Positions 43,030 through 53,619 of a stretch of 64,000 nucleotides of DNA are shown here, piece after piece. The first letter of the stretch is position 1. Every line of letters begins with the position of its first letter. The notes below the pieces were generated by a model. It did no database searches. It was not told where the DNA came from and was given only the letters and a program-made list of their open reading frames with translations. A program made the translations under genes and the position numbers. The stretch is from Symbiodinium natans (lineage: Eukaryota > Sar > Dinophyceae > Suessiales > Symbiodiniaceae), in the NCBI GenBank assembly GCA_905221605.1, contig CAJNDS010002214.1:316512-380511 (forward strand), given 5' to 3'.

Positions 43030-43309
43030 TTGCCAAATCGGAGCGTGGGGGGCCGCGCTATTTTTGATCTTCTGGTCTTACATTTATTTTCGATCCATGC
43101 TAGTTTTTTCGATCCTCCACCCATGCAGATTGGTGACCTTGGCAGCGCCATGCTTCTTCCTGGGACTGGGCAGCGCTCTGAGTTTGCGAATGCAAGAGCT
43201 GTCTGTGGATACCTTTTGCCGTTTGGCTGCTCAGGCCTTTCCCGAATCCGCATGCCAAAGTTGTTGCGCCCGTGACGAGCCCCTGCCCTTGAGTGAGTTG
43301 AAAGTGTGA
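43030..43309 (+). CDS. Possible membrane-protein C-terminal exon
   Basis: The frame encodes hydrophobic runs (ALFLIFWSYIYFRSMLVFSI; LVTLAAPCFFLGLGSALSLR), then MQELSVDTFCRLAAQAFPES and a Cys pair, ending in a stop at 43307-43309. Two membrane helices and a soluble tail would fit. CCATGCAG|ATTGG near 43129 could be an acceptor. Not recognised. Confidence 0.3.
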
Positions 43310-43935
43310 TGGACGACCTTCTCTGTATCCACCGCAGCCACACGTATACCCTGCGGCAGTGCCACATCAGTCTGGCCCAATCTCGCGAAGTTCATGTGCA
43401 AGTCTGTGCTTCAGCTGTTGCTTCAGCAGAAGGTCCATCATACGCAAGCCCTGAAGCGCTCCTGCAGGACGGATGGAAAGGAATTGCTGCACAATCCTTA
43501 CTCAAGTCTGATTGTAGTCCACCTGCACCCCGGAGACCTACGAACATCTCCTCTGAGCCCTGGAATGGGTTGTTAAGGTGCCATCATCAGCAACGGGCCA
43601 CAGTATGTGCGAGGGATTGTCAGGGTTTGGCATACAGTGCAGAATTCAGGTGGCACAGTTATCTGCGAGCAGCGTCCGAATTCGGGGACCACAGCGAAAC
43701 GTGCAAATGATGTCCAGGGCCCCTAGGAGCCAGGTTGCGCGCGCAGGTTACACGCACAGGTTACACTCGCAGGGCTTGTGGTGTACGCAGCGCCAGTCTG
43801 CACCAGCACTGACAAGAACCCCACACAATGATGTGGGGAAAACAGTCCAATGGCGAACCAAATGCCCGAAAATAACTGCCTGCCATGTCATTGGCATCCA
43901 AGTCGAGCCCTGCACCTTATCGGAAGCTGAAAGAG

Positions 43936-43962
43936 ACCCAGGCCCAGGCCCAGACCCAGACC

Positions 43963-44003
<41 letters not shown>

Positions 44004-44009
44004 ACAGAG
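43936..44009 (+). repeat. 6-bp tandem repeat CAGACC/CAGACG
   Basis: GGCCCAGGCCCAGACC grades into CAGACGCAGACG x6, then CAGACACAGAG. Confidence 0.95.
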
Positions 44010-44119
44010 ACCGACCCACGCGCGCCCCCCCTGAGACGACCTGAGGGACAAAGTGCAAGCTGCTGCTCGTATTGCTCGTCCAGCGCAAAGGGTCCCGATT
44101 TGTTCCCGTCAGACCGATA

Positions 44120-44397
44120 CAAAAAGCCCAACAGTAAGGTTCAGGTGCTTGAATCTGATGTCCCGGAAATCCTTGAACTTGGAACCAATGCAGTGCATCT
44201 TAGAATCCACAGGCAGGAACATCGCTTTCAACAGCTCTTTCAAAGGCAATGCGGCTGGAATCAACGATCGCAAATTCGGCAAGAACAGTGTTGCACATCA
44301 CTGTTCAGGAGGTGGCTCAGTGAATGTGCTGGTAAGCACGGAAAGAGTTCCGTCAATAGCCTCTGAAATGGAAGTCCAAGGCCGAACTCTCGTATAA
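44120..44397 (+). CDS. Coding-like open frame, unrecognised
   Basis: Encodes LMSRKSLNLEPMQCILESTG, RNIAFNSSFKGNAAGINDRK and GGGSVNVLVSTERVPSIASE, to a stop at 44395-44397. Looks like part of a beta-rich or repeat protein. No motif recognised. Confidence 0.3.
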
Positions 44398-44744
44398 ACG
44401 GCGTTCCTAGTGCAGACTACTCGCATCTGGGCATGCGCAGACACAAGCCAATGTTCATAAGGGTTCATACTGAAAGACGAAAAAATCCATACGCTTGAAG
44501 AGGCGCAAGAGGAGAACCGCCACACAAACAGACAGTAGAGCCCCTAGAGAGAAAAACTGCCGCGTAAGGCTGCTTTCCAGAGATTCTTTGTACGACACCT
44601 AGGGGTGGGCAGGGATGCAGTGCTTTTCCGGATATTCCTTGAGGCAGGCCCTTTAACAGGCGTATAAAGAATTGCACAGCTCGTGCTCTTGCAGGATGCC
44701 TCGGTGGGTACTCAAGGGATGCTCTGCGGGCTTCCCTGGTGTGG

Positions 44745-44829
44745 GAAACCCTAAATACCCTAAAACCCTAAACATCTAAAAGAGGTCATGGGGGGTTGTT
44801 AAAAAGAACCCTAAACCCTAAACCCTAGC
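44745..44829 (-). repeat. Two short telomere-like clusters
   Basis: CCCTAAATACCCTAAAACCCTAAAC (44748-44773) and ACCCTAAACCCTAAACCCTAG (44809-44829), with GGTCATGGGGGGTTGTT between. Confidence 0.85.
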
Positions 44830-46490
44830 AGGGAATAGGAGACCGGGCTGGGTGGCTCGGGTGAGGAGCACAGGAGCCGGGAATGAGAAAAAACCCACCG
44901 ACCTCACGCCGAGGGTGGGGACAAAAACGCCGCATGTCGTGTTTTTTTGGTGCAAGTAAAGGAGACCTACTATGCGGCATCAGACCTCTGGTGCGTCAGC
45001 TGCTTAAAACCCAGGGATGCCAGAGATTCTGTGCTGCAACGACTTGGTAACTTGATGCTTGTCGCATTCCGCCATGCTCGAGTTTGCACCAGCAAGGTTG
45101 GAGTCTCATTCTTTGAGGCCTTGACGCCCGAGCCTTTCCGCAAAAGCTGGGCAGGATACCTGATGACTGGATGCACAAACTCGCTGAAAACACGCCAGCA
45201 ACCTAGGCTGCACCCCCTCTTCCCTGACGTGCAGAGCATGGCTGAAGCGCAGGCTCCGATCTCGTAGCATCTTCGACAGACAGTAGCTCAAAGCTTGCAA
45301 GGACCATGTGCGTGCTTTCGACCCTTCCATGGTGGGCCCCACCAATGGAGCGCCCAAGCCTTAAGACAGGTCCTCACAGCATCCGATCATTTGATTCAGC
45401 ACAGAAGGGTGCTCTCATTCTGCCATCGTACTGCTGCGTGCTTGCAGTACGAACTATGCGGTGGCTGCGCTGTCCGTGCTTAACCAACTTCGCGGGGTGC
45501 CCTAGGTCATGGGGTTCTCATGGTGTACCGGGCTCGCATACGGAACGCGGCCTCTGAGGTTGCTCGTCCTCTTCGACCCAAGCCACAGTGGAGCTTGCTG
45601 GCGAGCTGTGCCTTGCTCAAGCATGCGATGCCCACCTTGTGCGTAAAACAAGCCTTCAGAACCCATATAAGATTAGAGAACCTTCATAACTCATGTAGGA
45701 TTAGACTCATGTCGATTAGATTACCTGCGTAACTCATGGAAGTTTAGATGACCTTCTAACTCATAAAATGCTAGATAGCATCTAGTTTTCTCATTGTTCC
45801 CCATTCCGGCTCTCAGGCCTGAACTCGTGCGACCTGATTTGATGCAAAGGCGGATTCCGGCACCTTGAAAATTGTTTCCACTTGCCTCTGACGTGGACTT
45901 CTTTGGCATTCAATCATGGATTCGCTGATCCGCACATTTTTGGCCAGGCCAACTGCGTCGGGCATTGCCTCCCGTGGCGCCTGAGATTCTTGCACTTGCG
46001 GCATGCTGTGATGTGAAGAATCCTTGTGCTTCCGGACTTTTTGTTGAGGTTACTTTTGCATAAAGCGCATCAAGACCATTTTAAAGGAGACTGGTGCTGT
46101 GCCTGAGCCTCAGAACAGTCATCTCCTCTGCAGAACCCAAGAAGCCCTCGACTTGGTGCGAGGCCAAAAGGCATGGTCAGTACTCATCTCGAAGACTACA
46201 AGGCTTTGCTGAAGCAGTCCCAGGCACGGGATGTGGTACAGACTCGCAGGAGCCGTGGCAGTCGGCAACTGTTAACTTTGAGGGACCCAAAAAGGACATA
46301 AGCATAAGCATTTTATCGGGAAATCGCTACCTTTTTGGGCTTCATTATAAGGGGGTTTGTATGAGATATCCCTGTCCAATTTTCTGCTTATGTGCTGTTT
46401 TGGGGCCGTAAGCTTCCTGCAGAGGCTGCCAGAAACACCACTCCGGACGCAGCAGGAGTTCACGCCGTACACCCAACTTCTGGTTTCTTG
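44830..46490. other. No supported gene; small repeat at 45671-45770
   Basis: A motif of the form ATTAGA..ACCT.C.TAACTCATG occurs three times at 45671-45770. Possible family C fragment at 46290-46390 (ATTATAAGGGGGTTTGTATG). Open frames 44947-45267 (+) and 44970-45239 (-) overlap and lack motifs. Confidence 0.55.
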
Positions 46491-46496
46491 AGGTTC

Positions 46497-46553
46497 CCTA
46501 AACCCTAAACCCTAGACCCTAAACCCTAAACCCTAAACCCTAAACCCTAAACC
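46497..46553 (-). repeat. Interstitial telomere-like array (CCCTAAA x8)
   Basis: One CCCTAGA variant; ends CCCTTGCATG. Confidence 0.95.
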
Positions 46554-47204
46554 CTTGCATGATTGCCGCGGCCTACTGCATGGAATTCACCTGAATACAC
46601 GGCAAGACAGCCTTTGGAGGCCTGCATGCGAAGATGGATACGTGATGCAACAACAGAGGGGAGTCCCTTGAGGTTCGTAAAGGAGGGAGCAGCCGAATGA
46701 GAGAGATGGGAGGAAGGTGCAGGTATGAGCCAGAGGGCAGTTTCACTTCATCTGTAACCTTGCAAAGCCGAGAACCAACTTCTAAGCCTTGAATGACAAC
46801 CCATGAAGTAGAGTGACACTTATCTCCCGTCCCTTGTACGTCCTGGTGGGGGGATGGGTCTTATCTCTGTCGGGTTTTGTTGAATAACAAGAGACGGCGA
46901 GCTGTACATAGTACATTTTAGTTCTTTCGAGGAGATGTGAGGGGCAACCGGGATCGCCTGTTTGATGGTTTGGGGGTGGGTCTTAGTATCTCGAGGTTTG
47001 TCCTTGTCGACATCCATACGGGTCATTGAGGAAGTCCCTTACATAAGTGGTTTCACAGTGAAGGCGTATCGATGTGGTCGGTGTGGTCTGTTGATGTATA
47101 CTGATACCTGGCGTGTGCCTTTTCCTTGGACCTGATTGACCACTGGGTACGCAATTCTTCACAAGTCGCAGAGTAGCATAGTTTGATGAACGGACCCATG
47201 GACC

Positions 47205-47289
47205 TTGCCGGCCTTGTGCGAGAGTGAGCGACTAAACCCTAAACCCTAGACCCTAAACCCTAAACCTAAAACCTAAACCCTAAACCCTA
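47205..47289 (-). repeat. Telomere-like array with a flank shared with 57.06 kb
   Basis: The array 47233-47289 (with CCCTAGA and CCTAAAACC variants) is preceded by GCGAGAGTGAGCGACTAAAC. The same 20 bases precede the array at 57056, and the resemblance continues about 20 bp further upstream (ACCTTGC..GCCT). Confidence 0.9.
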
Positions 47290-47639
47290 CACCAGCATCT
47301 CCAAGGTGGACCAGGCAGACTTGCCAGTTGGCCGCGGACGTGGGCCGCGCCAACGATGAAATTGCGTGAAGCCGGGAGGGCCATCGCTGAGTGATATGCG
47401 CCTTCCGGTGTTTTTTGATTCAAGTGAATCCGTGAATGAAGCTCCGCCGTCCACGGCGGAGTTGCTCCTCGTTTGGCATAGCTGAAGAAGCATGGCCATG
47501 CGCTCGAAGCTACGCATGGGCTGTCAGCGCCTTGTGCACCCTAGAGCCGTTATGTACAGAGGAAAGGCAAAAAAAAGCAAGCGCAGTGCAAAGCATGATC
47601 GATCGGGACAGGGCTCAACAAAGATCAGATCAGGCTAAG

Positions 47640-47880
47640 AAAAGGTACAAGAAAATCCAGCTACTAGTACTAGTCGACTACAACCTGACTACATCGACGG
47701 CGTACCGCTACAACAGCGACTATGTCCAGGACTACGTCCACGACTACGAGACTACGAGTACGACTACTAGTGCTACTAGTTCTCGCACAGCGTACTAGAA
47801 GGCTTACTTACGTTTCAGTACAAGTACCAGTGCGAGTACTGTACGAATACTGCGATGACGACGATGACGACGACTAAACG
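47640..47880 (+). repeat. CTACGACTA/GACTAC-rich degenerate tract
   Basis: Sequence such as CTAGTACTAGTCGACTACAACC, GACTACGTCCACGACTACGAG and ACGACGATGACGACGACTAA; low-complexity and partly self-complementary at CTAGTACTAG. Confidence 0.7.
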
Positions 47881-48524
47881 ACGACCACTATGAGTGTGGT
47901 GTGTGGGGTAGGAGGAATGAGGAGAGGAGTTGGGGTGTGAGGGCGGCTCCGGCCATCCTGTTTGTATGTTTTTTGGCCCCGGGTCGCTTAATTTTTTTGA
48001 TCCTGCTTTAGTTTTTCCCTCGATCGAATAGAGCTTACTATAGCTTCCTTGAATTCTTAAAGCTAAGCCAGAGGCACTGGCACGTGTTGACATGCGTTGG
48101 CACATTGCTTTGTCGCCTTGCCTGCAAGTGAGCAGCACCGGTGACATCCGAGCCGCTTTGCTCATGGCTTTTGACAACCATCTAAAAGTCACTGGAGTTT
48201 TCTGCACATAGTGGTTCTAGCCTCCAGTAATTCCAGCCTACTGTTGAGAACCGGCAGGGCTGGACGAATTTGCAATAAACAGCCAAAACTCGCGTTGCCA
48301 GCATCATGGCCTTCTCATCAAGGCTCAAGGCTGGCCTTGTCACCTTGTCGTTCGAAAGCTGGATTCTCGTAGACTTGAACACCCTCTGCTTCCTAGCAAG
48401 CAAACCGGTTTTTGAAGGTTTAAGCGAACGGTGTATTTCAATTCAGGCACAACGGCATACGACGGGTTTGTTGGGCCCAGACAAGCCTTGCATCCTCGTG
48501 CTGACTCGAAAGAAACATGTCGGT

Positions 48525-48775
48525 CGATATTGGGGGTCCCTTGTTGCGTAAGCCCCCCATATCATGAGGAAAGTGGGGGGCCGGGCGTTGCGCTGTCGCA
48601 GGTGCAGCCGCCCGCAGACGATGGGGGTGCCAAGGAGCAGATCGGTTACCGTTGCAACTCAGTACTTGCCAAAATATGGGGGTTCCCGAAAGTAGGGGCA
48701 CTCTTTTTTGAGGGTTCCTTTCAGAGGGAGGGATTCTATACTATTTGGGCGGGTATAAAAAGGGTGCTTCTAGAT
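48525..48775. mobile_element. Family C-like palindromic pieces
   Basis: ATATTGGGGGTCCCTTGTTGCG (48528) with AAGCCCCCCATATCATG, then AAAATATGGGGGTTCCCGAA, AGTAGGGG, GATTCTATACTATTTGGGCGG and GTATAAAAAGGG. Words match family C but the copy is disrupted. Confidence 0.5.
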
Positions 48776-48779
48776 TGGG

Positions 48780-49665
48780 AATGCCCATGTTGTGACATCT
48801 GGTATTCACAGTACCAGTCAGTTCTTGCTAGGAGAGCTTCGACAACTTTACCAGGAAGCAGGAGGCCCGTCCTCCACTTGGCCGTGATCTCTTTGATCGT
48901 TAGTATGCGGTTGTGGGTAGGCCTACTACAGAAGCCTAAGCCCGAAACCCAAAACCCAAAACCCTAATAAGCCTACGTGGATGATGTCCAGAAGTCAGAC
49001 ATGCCACGAGGACCTGGCTGATGCACGCAGAAGAGCAGCGGAGGTTGGAAAGCAGCTGTGAGTCGACGCTGCTACTTCCTTGTGCCTCGGTTCAGGATGA
49101 GGCTCGGCGTGAAGAGTACGAGCGAGAGAAGGCGTCTTGCATTGCTCCTGAATCTCTTGAAGATGCTTGATGATTTTTGAAGTCGAAGTGCATCTGCATA
49201 GCAAAGTGCGTGTGTAGACGACCTGAGAGGCACGCCAGGCTACGATTGCTAGGCCTGGAGATGACAGGGTCAGCCAGACATAGCCAGACTAGACTCCGTG
49301 TTTCCAGGTCCAAAGAGGAAGCTGCCAGGATCTAGCAATCTAGCGTTGAGCTTGCTACATCATGTCAGTGGTGTTGACCACCATGTGGCATTGCCGAGTG
49401 TGTTTGAGCAGGAGAGCAGCGCGGAGTATGGGGATGGATTCAAAAGAAGCAGGGAGCTCTGAAGACTTGTAAAATTATTGTTCAAGACATTTCAAGACCC
49501 GCAGTGACTATAGCAGCTTCTTGCTATGCTTTTGCCATCAGAAGAACGGACATCTCAACAAAGCACACAAGAAGCTGAGCAGAGAAGAATTGATACCATC
49601 TCGCCCGCTGAGTCTGCTGGACGTGGTGGTTATGCAGACCCAGCTGGCAGGACTTGTCTTCAATG
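48780..49665. other. No supported gene
   Basis: A short degenerate CCCAAAA/CCCTAA stretch at 48940-48967. Nothing else recognised. Confidence 0.5.
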
Positions 49666-49671
49666 CCCTGA

Positions 49672-49765
49672 CCCTAAACCCTAAACCCTAAACCCTAAAC
49701 CCTAAACCCTAAACCCTAAACCCTAAACCCTAAACCCTAAACCCTAAACCCTAAACCCTAAACCC
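49672..49765 (-). repeat. Interstitial telomere-like array (CCCTAAA x13)
   Basis: Perfect array, flanks CAATGCCCTG and CCGGAATGCTG. Confidence 0.97.
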
Positions 49766-49903
49766 GGAATGCTGCTGATCCCTGTAGGAGCTCAGCCTTC
49801 TCATGGAAGAAGGGTGAGAAAGACCCGGCACAGCCGCAGCAGTGGGCTGCCGAGTGTCCGTTGCTTTTGTCGTCGAACTTGGAATGTCTTTGGGTGTAGT
49901 CTG

Positions 49904-50035
49904 CTTGGAGGTTCATGGTACTTATGAACCAATTATAACTGAACTTATAACTGTACCTATAACCATATTAGGGCACTTAAGGGGCTTATGGGTTATAAGT
50001 ACAGTTATATTTAACAAGTACCATGAACCTCCAAG
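49904..50035. mobile_element. MITE-like element, family B, near-perfect palindrome
   Basis: Terminal inverted repeat CTTGGAGGTTCATGGTACTT is exact over 20 bp at both ends. The interior is also largely palindromic (TATAACTGAACTTATAACTG / GGTTATAAGTACAGTTATAT). 132 bp, non-coding. Same family as 37311-37468. Confidence 0.85.
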
Positions 50036-50811
50036 TGGAGAATGATATTAGAGGAAGGGCCTCTCCTTTGGAGGCAGTTTGAAGCAGCGGCCTTGGCGAA
50101 CGTCACCGTGATTCTTGTTTATGTTGCCTGCGCCTGACGTGCGCTGCTTGAGGTCACCGCCGCCCACCCGCCAAGCTGGCTCTTCGCAGCCAGACCACGA
50201 CACATGTGAGCAGGTACCGGCCGTCCACAGTGTGTGCATGCGTCATTGCATGCACGAGCAAAATGTGCTTGGGGCGTGGTTTTAGGTTTAAACGGTTCGC
50301 GGTGGTATCCAAGAGAGTCCACGACGAGCACAAAGAAGTTATGCACCTCTGTGAAGCATCTGCGAGGGACAGCAATAGCAATGCTTCAGGACCAAATGCC
50401 GTACCTTTGCATACCAAAGGAAAGCGTGCGATGGTACTCTCACACAGGTCTCCTGAACGCCTCTCACGAAATCAACGCTGTGCCCAAGCTTGCAATCTCA
50501 ACATCAGCCCGACTCTTTCGGACAAGCTTCCGGTGCACAGGGCGATTTCCAAACAATTGAAGGTGCCAGAAAACTATACAGAAGCCAAACATTCGGCAGG
50601 GCTAAAAGATTGTGGCTGTTTTGGTGGTGCTTCATTTTGTTTTATTGTGTTTTTTGCATTTGGTTTTGAAGTGGTTTCGGCCATAATCTGCCCAGAAATG
50701 TGTTCTTCTGTACATGTTCGCGACTCCGGAACCTACTTCAGTTTTGTTTTTGTCCCGGTGAAACCTCAAAGCCTGCATGGCCTAAGCACATGCGCGCCCG
50801 GGATAAGGTAA

Positions 50812-50850
50812 ACCCTAAACCCTAAACCCTAAACCCTCGACCCTAGACCC
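50812..50850 (-). repeat. Short telomere-like array
   Basis: AACCCTAAACCCTAAACCCTAAACCCTCGACCCTAGACCC; directly precedes a coding-like exon. Confidence 0.9.
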
Positions 50851-50861
50851 AAGGAGCCGCC

Positions 50862-50966
50862 CGCAGTTTTGGCAGTGAAGCGCAGGCCATCAGCGCCATG
50901 GTCTCACGCAGCTACAATGGGATGAAGGAAGCTTTGCAGCTTCTGGGCCTTCCGGACTGGGATTGA
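50862..50966 (+). CDS. C-terminal exon of an unrecognised gene
   Basis: The frame reads RSFGSEAQAISAMVSRSYNG then MKEALQLLGLPDWD and ends at TGA 50964-50966. Helical and clearly protein-like; the upstream sequence is a telomere-like array, so the preceding exon must lie before 50.81 kb. Function unknown. Confidence 0.45.
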   Translation, partial: RSFGSEAQAISAMVSRSYNGMKEALQLLGLPDWD

Positions 50967-50968
50967 AA

Positions 50969-51182
50969 GCTACTCAACAGCTACTCAGCAGCTGCATGGA
51001 TCCTTAGGGTATACGGTTTCAGAAGGGACTGGTTTAGGGTTTAGGGTTTGAAAGCTACTCAGCAGCTAACTCAGCAGCTACTCAGCTCATACACCTACAA
51101 GCATAATCATATACACAAATAATTCGGAGTCGTATAATCACACCGCAAAGTGTACAAGAGCTAAGTACTCAGCAGCTGTTCA
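50969..51182 (+). repeat. Recurrent CTACTCAGCAGCT motif
   Basis: CTACTCAACAGCTACTCAGCAGCT (50972), CTACTCAGCAGCTAACTCAGCAGCTACTCAG (51056) and TACTCAGCAGCTG (51168), separated by non-repetitive DNA and a short TTTAGGG trio at 51031-51048. Confidence 0.85.
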
Positions 51183-51361
51183 GGTTGACCTTGCTGGCCA
51201 GGACTATCCGCTGAGCTTTGTGCCAGGCCGAGAGCTGAAGCTCTGCGGACATCATTTGCGAGAGGCTCCCGAAATGCATTGGGGCCCGCATGGGTGGGGG
51301 AAATGTCAGCTGTAAGGCTGTAAGAGTTTGCACATTGAATATCGCATGGTCATCAGATCAG

Positions 51362-51544
51362 GAGATCAACGAAATGATTCATCACTGGATGACGGATGAA
51401 AAGGAGCGTCTGACTGATGTTGCGACGGCGTCTAGCATGTTTGAGCCCCTGCAGGATGACTTCTACAGCGCGCTGAGCAAGATAAAGGGCATCGTTTCGA
51501 AGCCCATTTTGACTGAGGAGGAGCTAGATCTACTGGACAGCAAG
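51362..51544 (+). CDS. Well-formed exon of an unrecognised gene
   Basis: A 61-codon exon between CAG| and |GCAGGT. It encodes EINEMIHHWMTDEKERLTDV, ATASSMFEPLQDDFYSALSK and IKGIVSKPILTEEELDLLDS, then K. Acidic, helical, no cysteines. The exon is a whole number of codons, with the AG|G..AAG|GC pattern seen at other introns here. The frame stays open upstream to 51290. I do not recognise the family. Confidence 0.55.
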
Positions 51545-51574
51545 GCAGGTGCTGGATTAAAATCTGTTGGCTTG

Positions 51575-51690
51575 GTTCTCTTTGCTGCTGCTTTTCTGCT
51601 GCTATTGCTCAACATCTGCTGCGGCTATTGCTTGCTCTGCTGCTGCTGCTGCTGCTTTTCTGCTGCTATCGCTCACTCTGCTGCTCTTTG
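51575..51690 (+). repeat. CTG/TGC-rich tract
   Basis: TTGCTGCTGCTTTTCTGCTGC recurs, with CTGCTGCTGCTGCTGCTGC in the middle; reads as Leu/Cys/Ala-rich frames, a composition effect. Confidence 0.8.
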
Positions 51691-52117
51691 CAAGCTGCAA
51701 TTTGCGACGCAAGCCTTCTCAACGTAGGCACTTCAAGTCTGAAAAGGCTTAGTCCTTCCCTCCTCTGCCACGTACCCGAGCAAGTCTGTCAGCCAGCACG
51801 CTTGCATGTCATTCTAACTGTTCCTGGAGTATGGCTGTGGAACGTTTGGAGACTGCGGGGTTGTGCGGCCGTCTTTGCGAATTCGATCAACATGGCCAAC
51901 GCATCTGAGCAGGTGCGTTTCTTGGTACAGGAGTCCGGCCCTTCATCCTCTCTTCGGAGTTTTTGCCATATTGTTGCGGCTGCTTCCAATGGCTGCCCGG
52001 CCTTCGTGGATTGACTCCTCGTGTGGGCAAGACCCGTATCCCAAGCGCCGCTGCCAGCTTCCACTCCTGTTTCCAGTTTCTTTCCCCCTTTCTCCCTTCG
52101 CTCCTACCTGAATCCCT

Positions 52118-52771
52118 CTAGGTCACCAGCACTTGATGTCTCGTGATGTGGATGCTGCCAGATGCGATGTTGGCATTTTCTTGATCCACGGCCACTGTTG
52201 GTTTTCTTGACCTGGAGTCTTCGCATTCGGCCGCGCACTGGTCCTTTTCGAAAATCGCCTCTGCACTCCTGCATTTTTTGGCTTGCCGGCTTGCTGCCTG
52301 CCAAGCTATGGCTTCTGTTACGCACTCGTGGCATCTAGCTATGTCAGCTGTGTAGGAAGAATGGCAGAAGACCTTGGGCCCGGACGGTGGAGTGATGTTC
52401 ACCAGAAGGCGCTTCCAGTTGTCTCTTGCAGCCTCAATCCTGAGCTTGTGGCGGCTGCGACTGTGCAAGGCAGGATGGACCACCGCCACCTCAAGAGGTT
52501 CTGCAAGAACTGGATGTAATGAGGGGTCGCTGTCGGTTGCTTTGAAGGACGATGATGACGAGGAGGTCATAGATGTCAATCCAGGACAGGATTTGTCAAC
52601 AGGGTGATGATCCTTTTTTGCATGCATCGCTTGGCCATTCTCAGATGGCACCCGCTTGGGCTCCAGCGGCGGAACATCAGGCGATGGAGCGCGCCCTTTG
52701 CTTTTGAATGCTGTGCTTGGTAGCCATTGAGCCTGCTTAACAGGCTCGGCCGCCAGGCGCGTGACCAGCAC
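52118..52771 (-). CDS. Unrecognised 217-codon open frame, minus strand
   Basis: Longest plausible minus-strand frame outside the retroelements. It contains a Ser-rich linker (SMTSSSSSSFKATDSDPSLH), then RSRHKLRIEAARDNWKRLLV, CHECVTEAIAWQAASRQAKK and EKDQCAAECEDSRSRKPTVA. C-x-x-C and further cysteines could bind metal, but no known finger pattern fits. Start at 52771 is by first ATG; it could be an internal exon. It would be convergent with nothing and divergent from the J-domain gene starting 114 bp away at 52885. Confidence 0.45.
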   Translation of the reverse strand: MLVTRLAAEPVKQAQWLPSTAFKSKGRAPSPDVPPLEPKRVPSENGQAMHAKKDHHPVDKSCPGLTSMTSSSSSSFKATDSDPSLHPVLAEPLEVAVVHPALHSRSRHKLRIEAARDNWKRLLVNITPPSGPKVFCHSSYTADIARCHECVTEAIAWQAASRQAKKCRSAEAIFEKDQCAAECEDSRSRKPTVAVDQENANIASGSIHITRHQVLVT

Positions 52772-52884
52772 GTGCCGCAGCAGTCCGAAAGCAGAGGCCT
52801 GTCCACAACAACTGGCTCAGGAAGGAAAGCGGCAGCAAAGCCGTCAGTGAGCAGGCCCTTGTTTCGGCACCTGATGCTTGGAGT

Positions 52885-53482
52885 ATGAACGTGTGTTGGC
52901 ATGGTAGTGTCGACAAGGACTACTATGCACTGCTTGGAGTGAGCGCAACAGCTTCTCTACAAGAGGACGGCGCTGCAAAACCAGCCAGACAGTACAGCAA
53001 ACATTCTTACTATCCACTTACAAGTTTATCTGGCAGATCCGAACCCGATTCCGCGCCCTTGCCTGGAACTCAAACAGCAGTTCGGTTTCGAAGCCCCACG
53101 GGCCCGATAAGGTGTCCCCTGAGTCCCCTGCCGACCTCGAGCGAAGGTATTGACAGCGCATCCGGAGAAGGGTGGCGATCCAGAGACATTCCACAAGCTC
53201 AACAAGGCCAGCTTCAGCGACGTTAGCCCAAATCAGGTAATGTTGTATTTTTTTACATGAAAATCCGCAGTTTGTTTGGGTTCCAAAATTGATAAACATT
53301 CATAGATACGATTCAAAGTATGACAATATATGTATATATAAATATATACCCTGCTGCTGCCTCTACCATGTGGCCATCAGACAAGATTCCACGGATGCTG
53401 TCTAAATTAGCATTACCACCCTTGCGAGGCTTACAGCGTTCTGAGTGATCCAGCAAAGCGGCAAGAGTATGATGCCGAGCGG
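52885..53482 (+). CDS. DnaJ/HSP40 J-domain protein gene, four exons
   Basis: Exon 1 (52885-52965) encodes DKDYYALLGVSATASLQE, J-domain helix I. Exon 2 starts at 53037 (GGCAG|ATC) with IRTRFRALA, helix II. Exon 3 (about 53157-53206) encodes HPEKGGDPETFHKLNK: the HPD tripeptide reads HPE. Exon 4 (53429 to about 53482) encodes AYSVLSDPAKRQEYDAE, helices III-IV. J-domains stimulate the ATPase of HSP70 through HPD. The exon 3-4 intron is GC-AG (53207-53428) and in phase; exon 1-2 needs a GA donor (52966-53036). The exon 2-3 join is unresolved because 53060-53150 contains an extra open piece. The ATG at 52885 gives an N-terminus of nine residues before the domain. What follows the J-domain is not seen; DAERELERRNSTHFELGFFW near 53560 may be a later exon. 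Confidence 0.75.
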
Positions 53483-53619
53483 TAGGCCTTGCAAAGCACA
53501 GTGGCATTGGGCCTCGACTCTTCCACCTGTCTTGGTGTCAGCGCAGCCAATCTTGATGGATGCAGAAAGGGAGTTGGAGCGCCGCAACTCTACACACTTT
53601 GAGCTGGGCTTTTTTTGGA

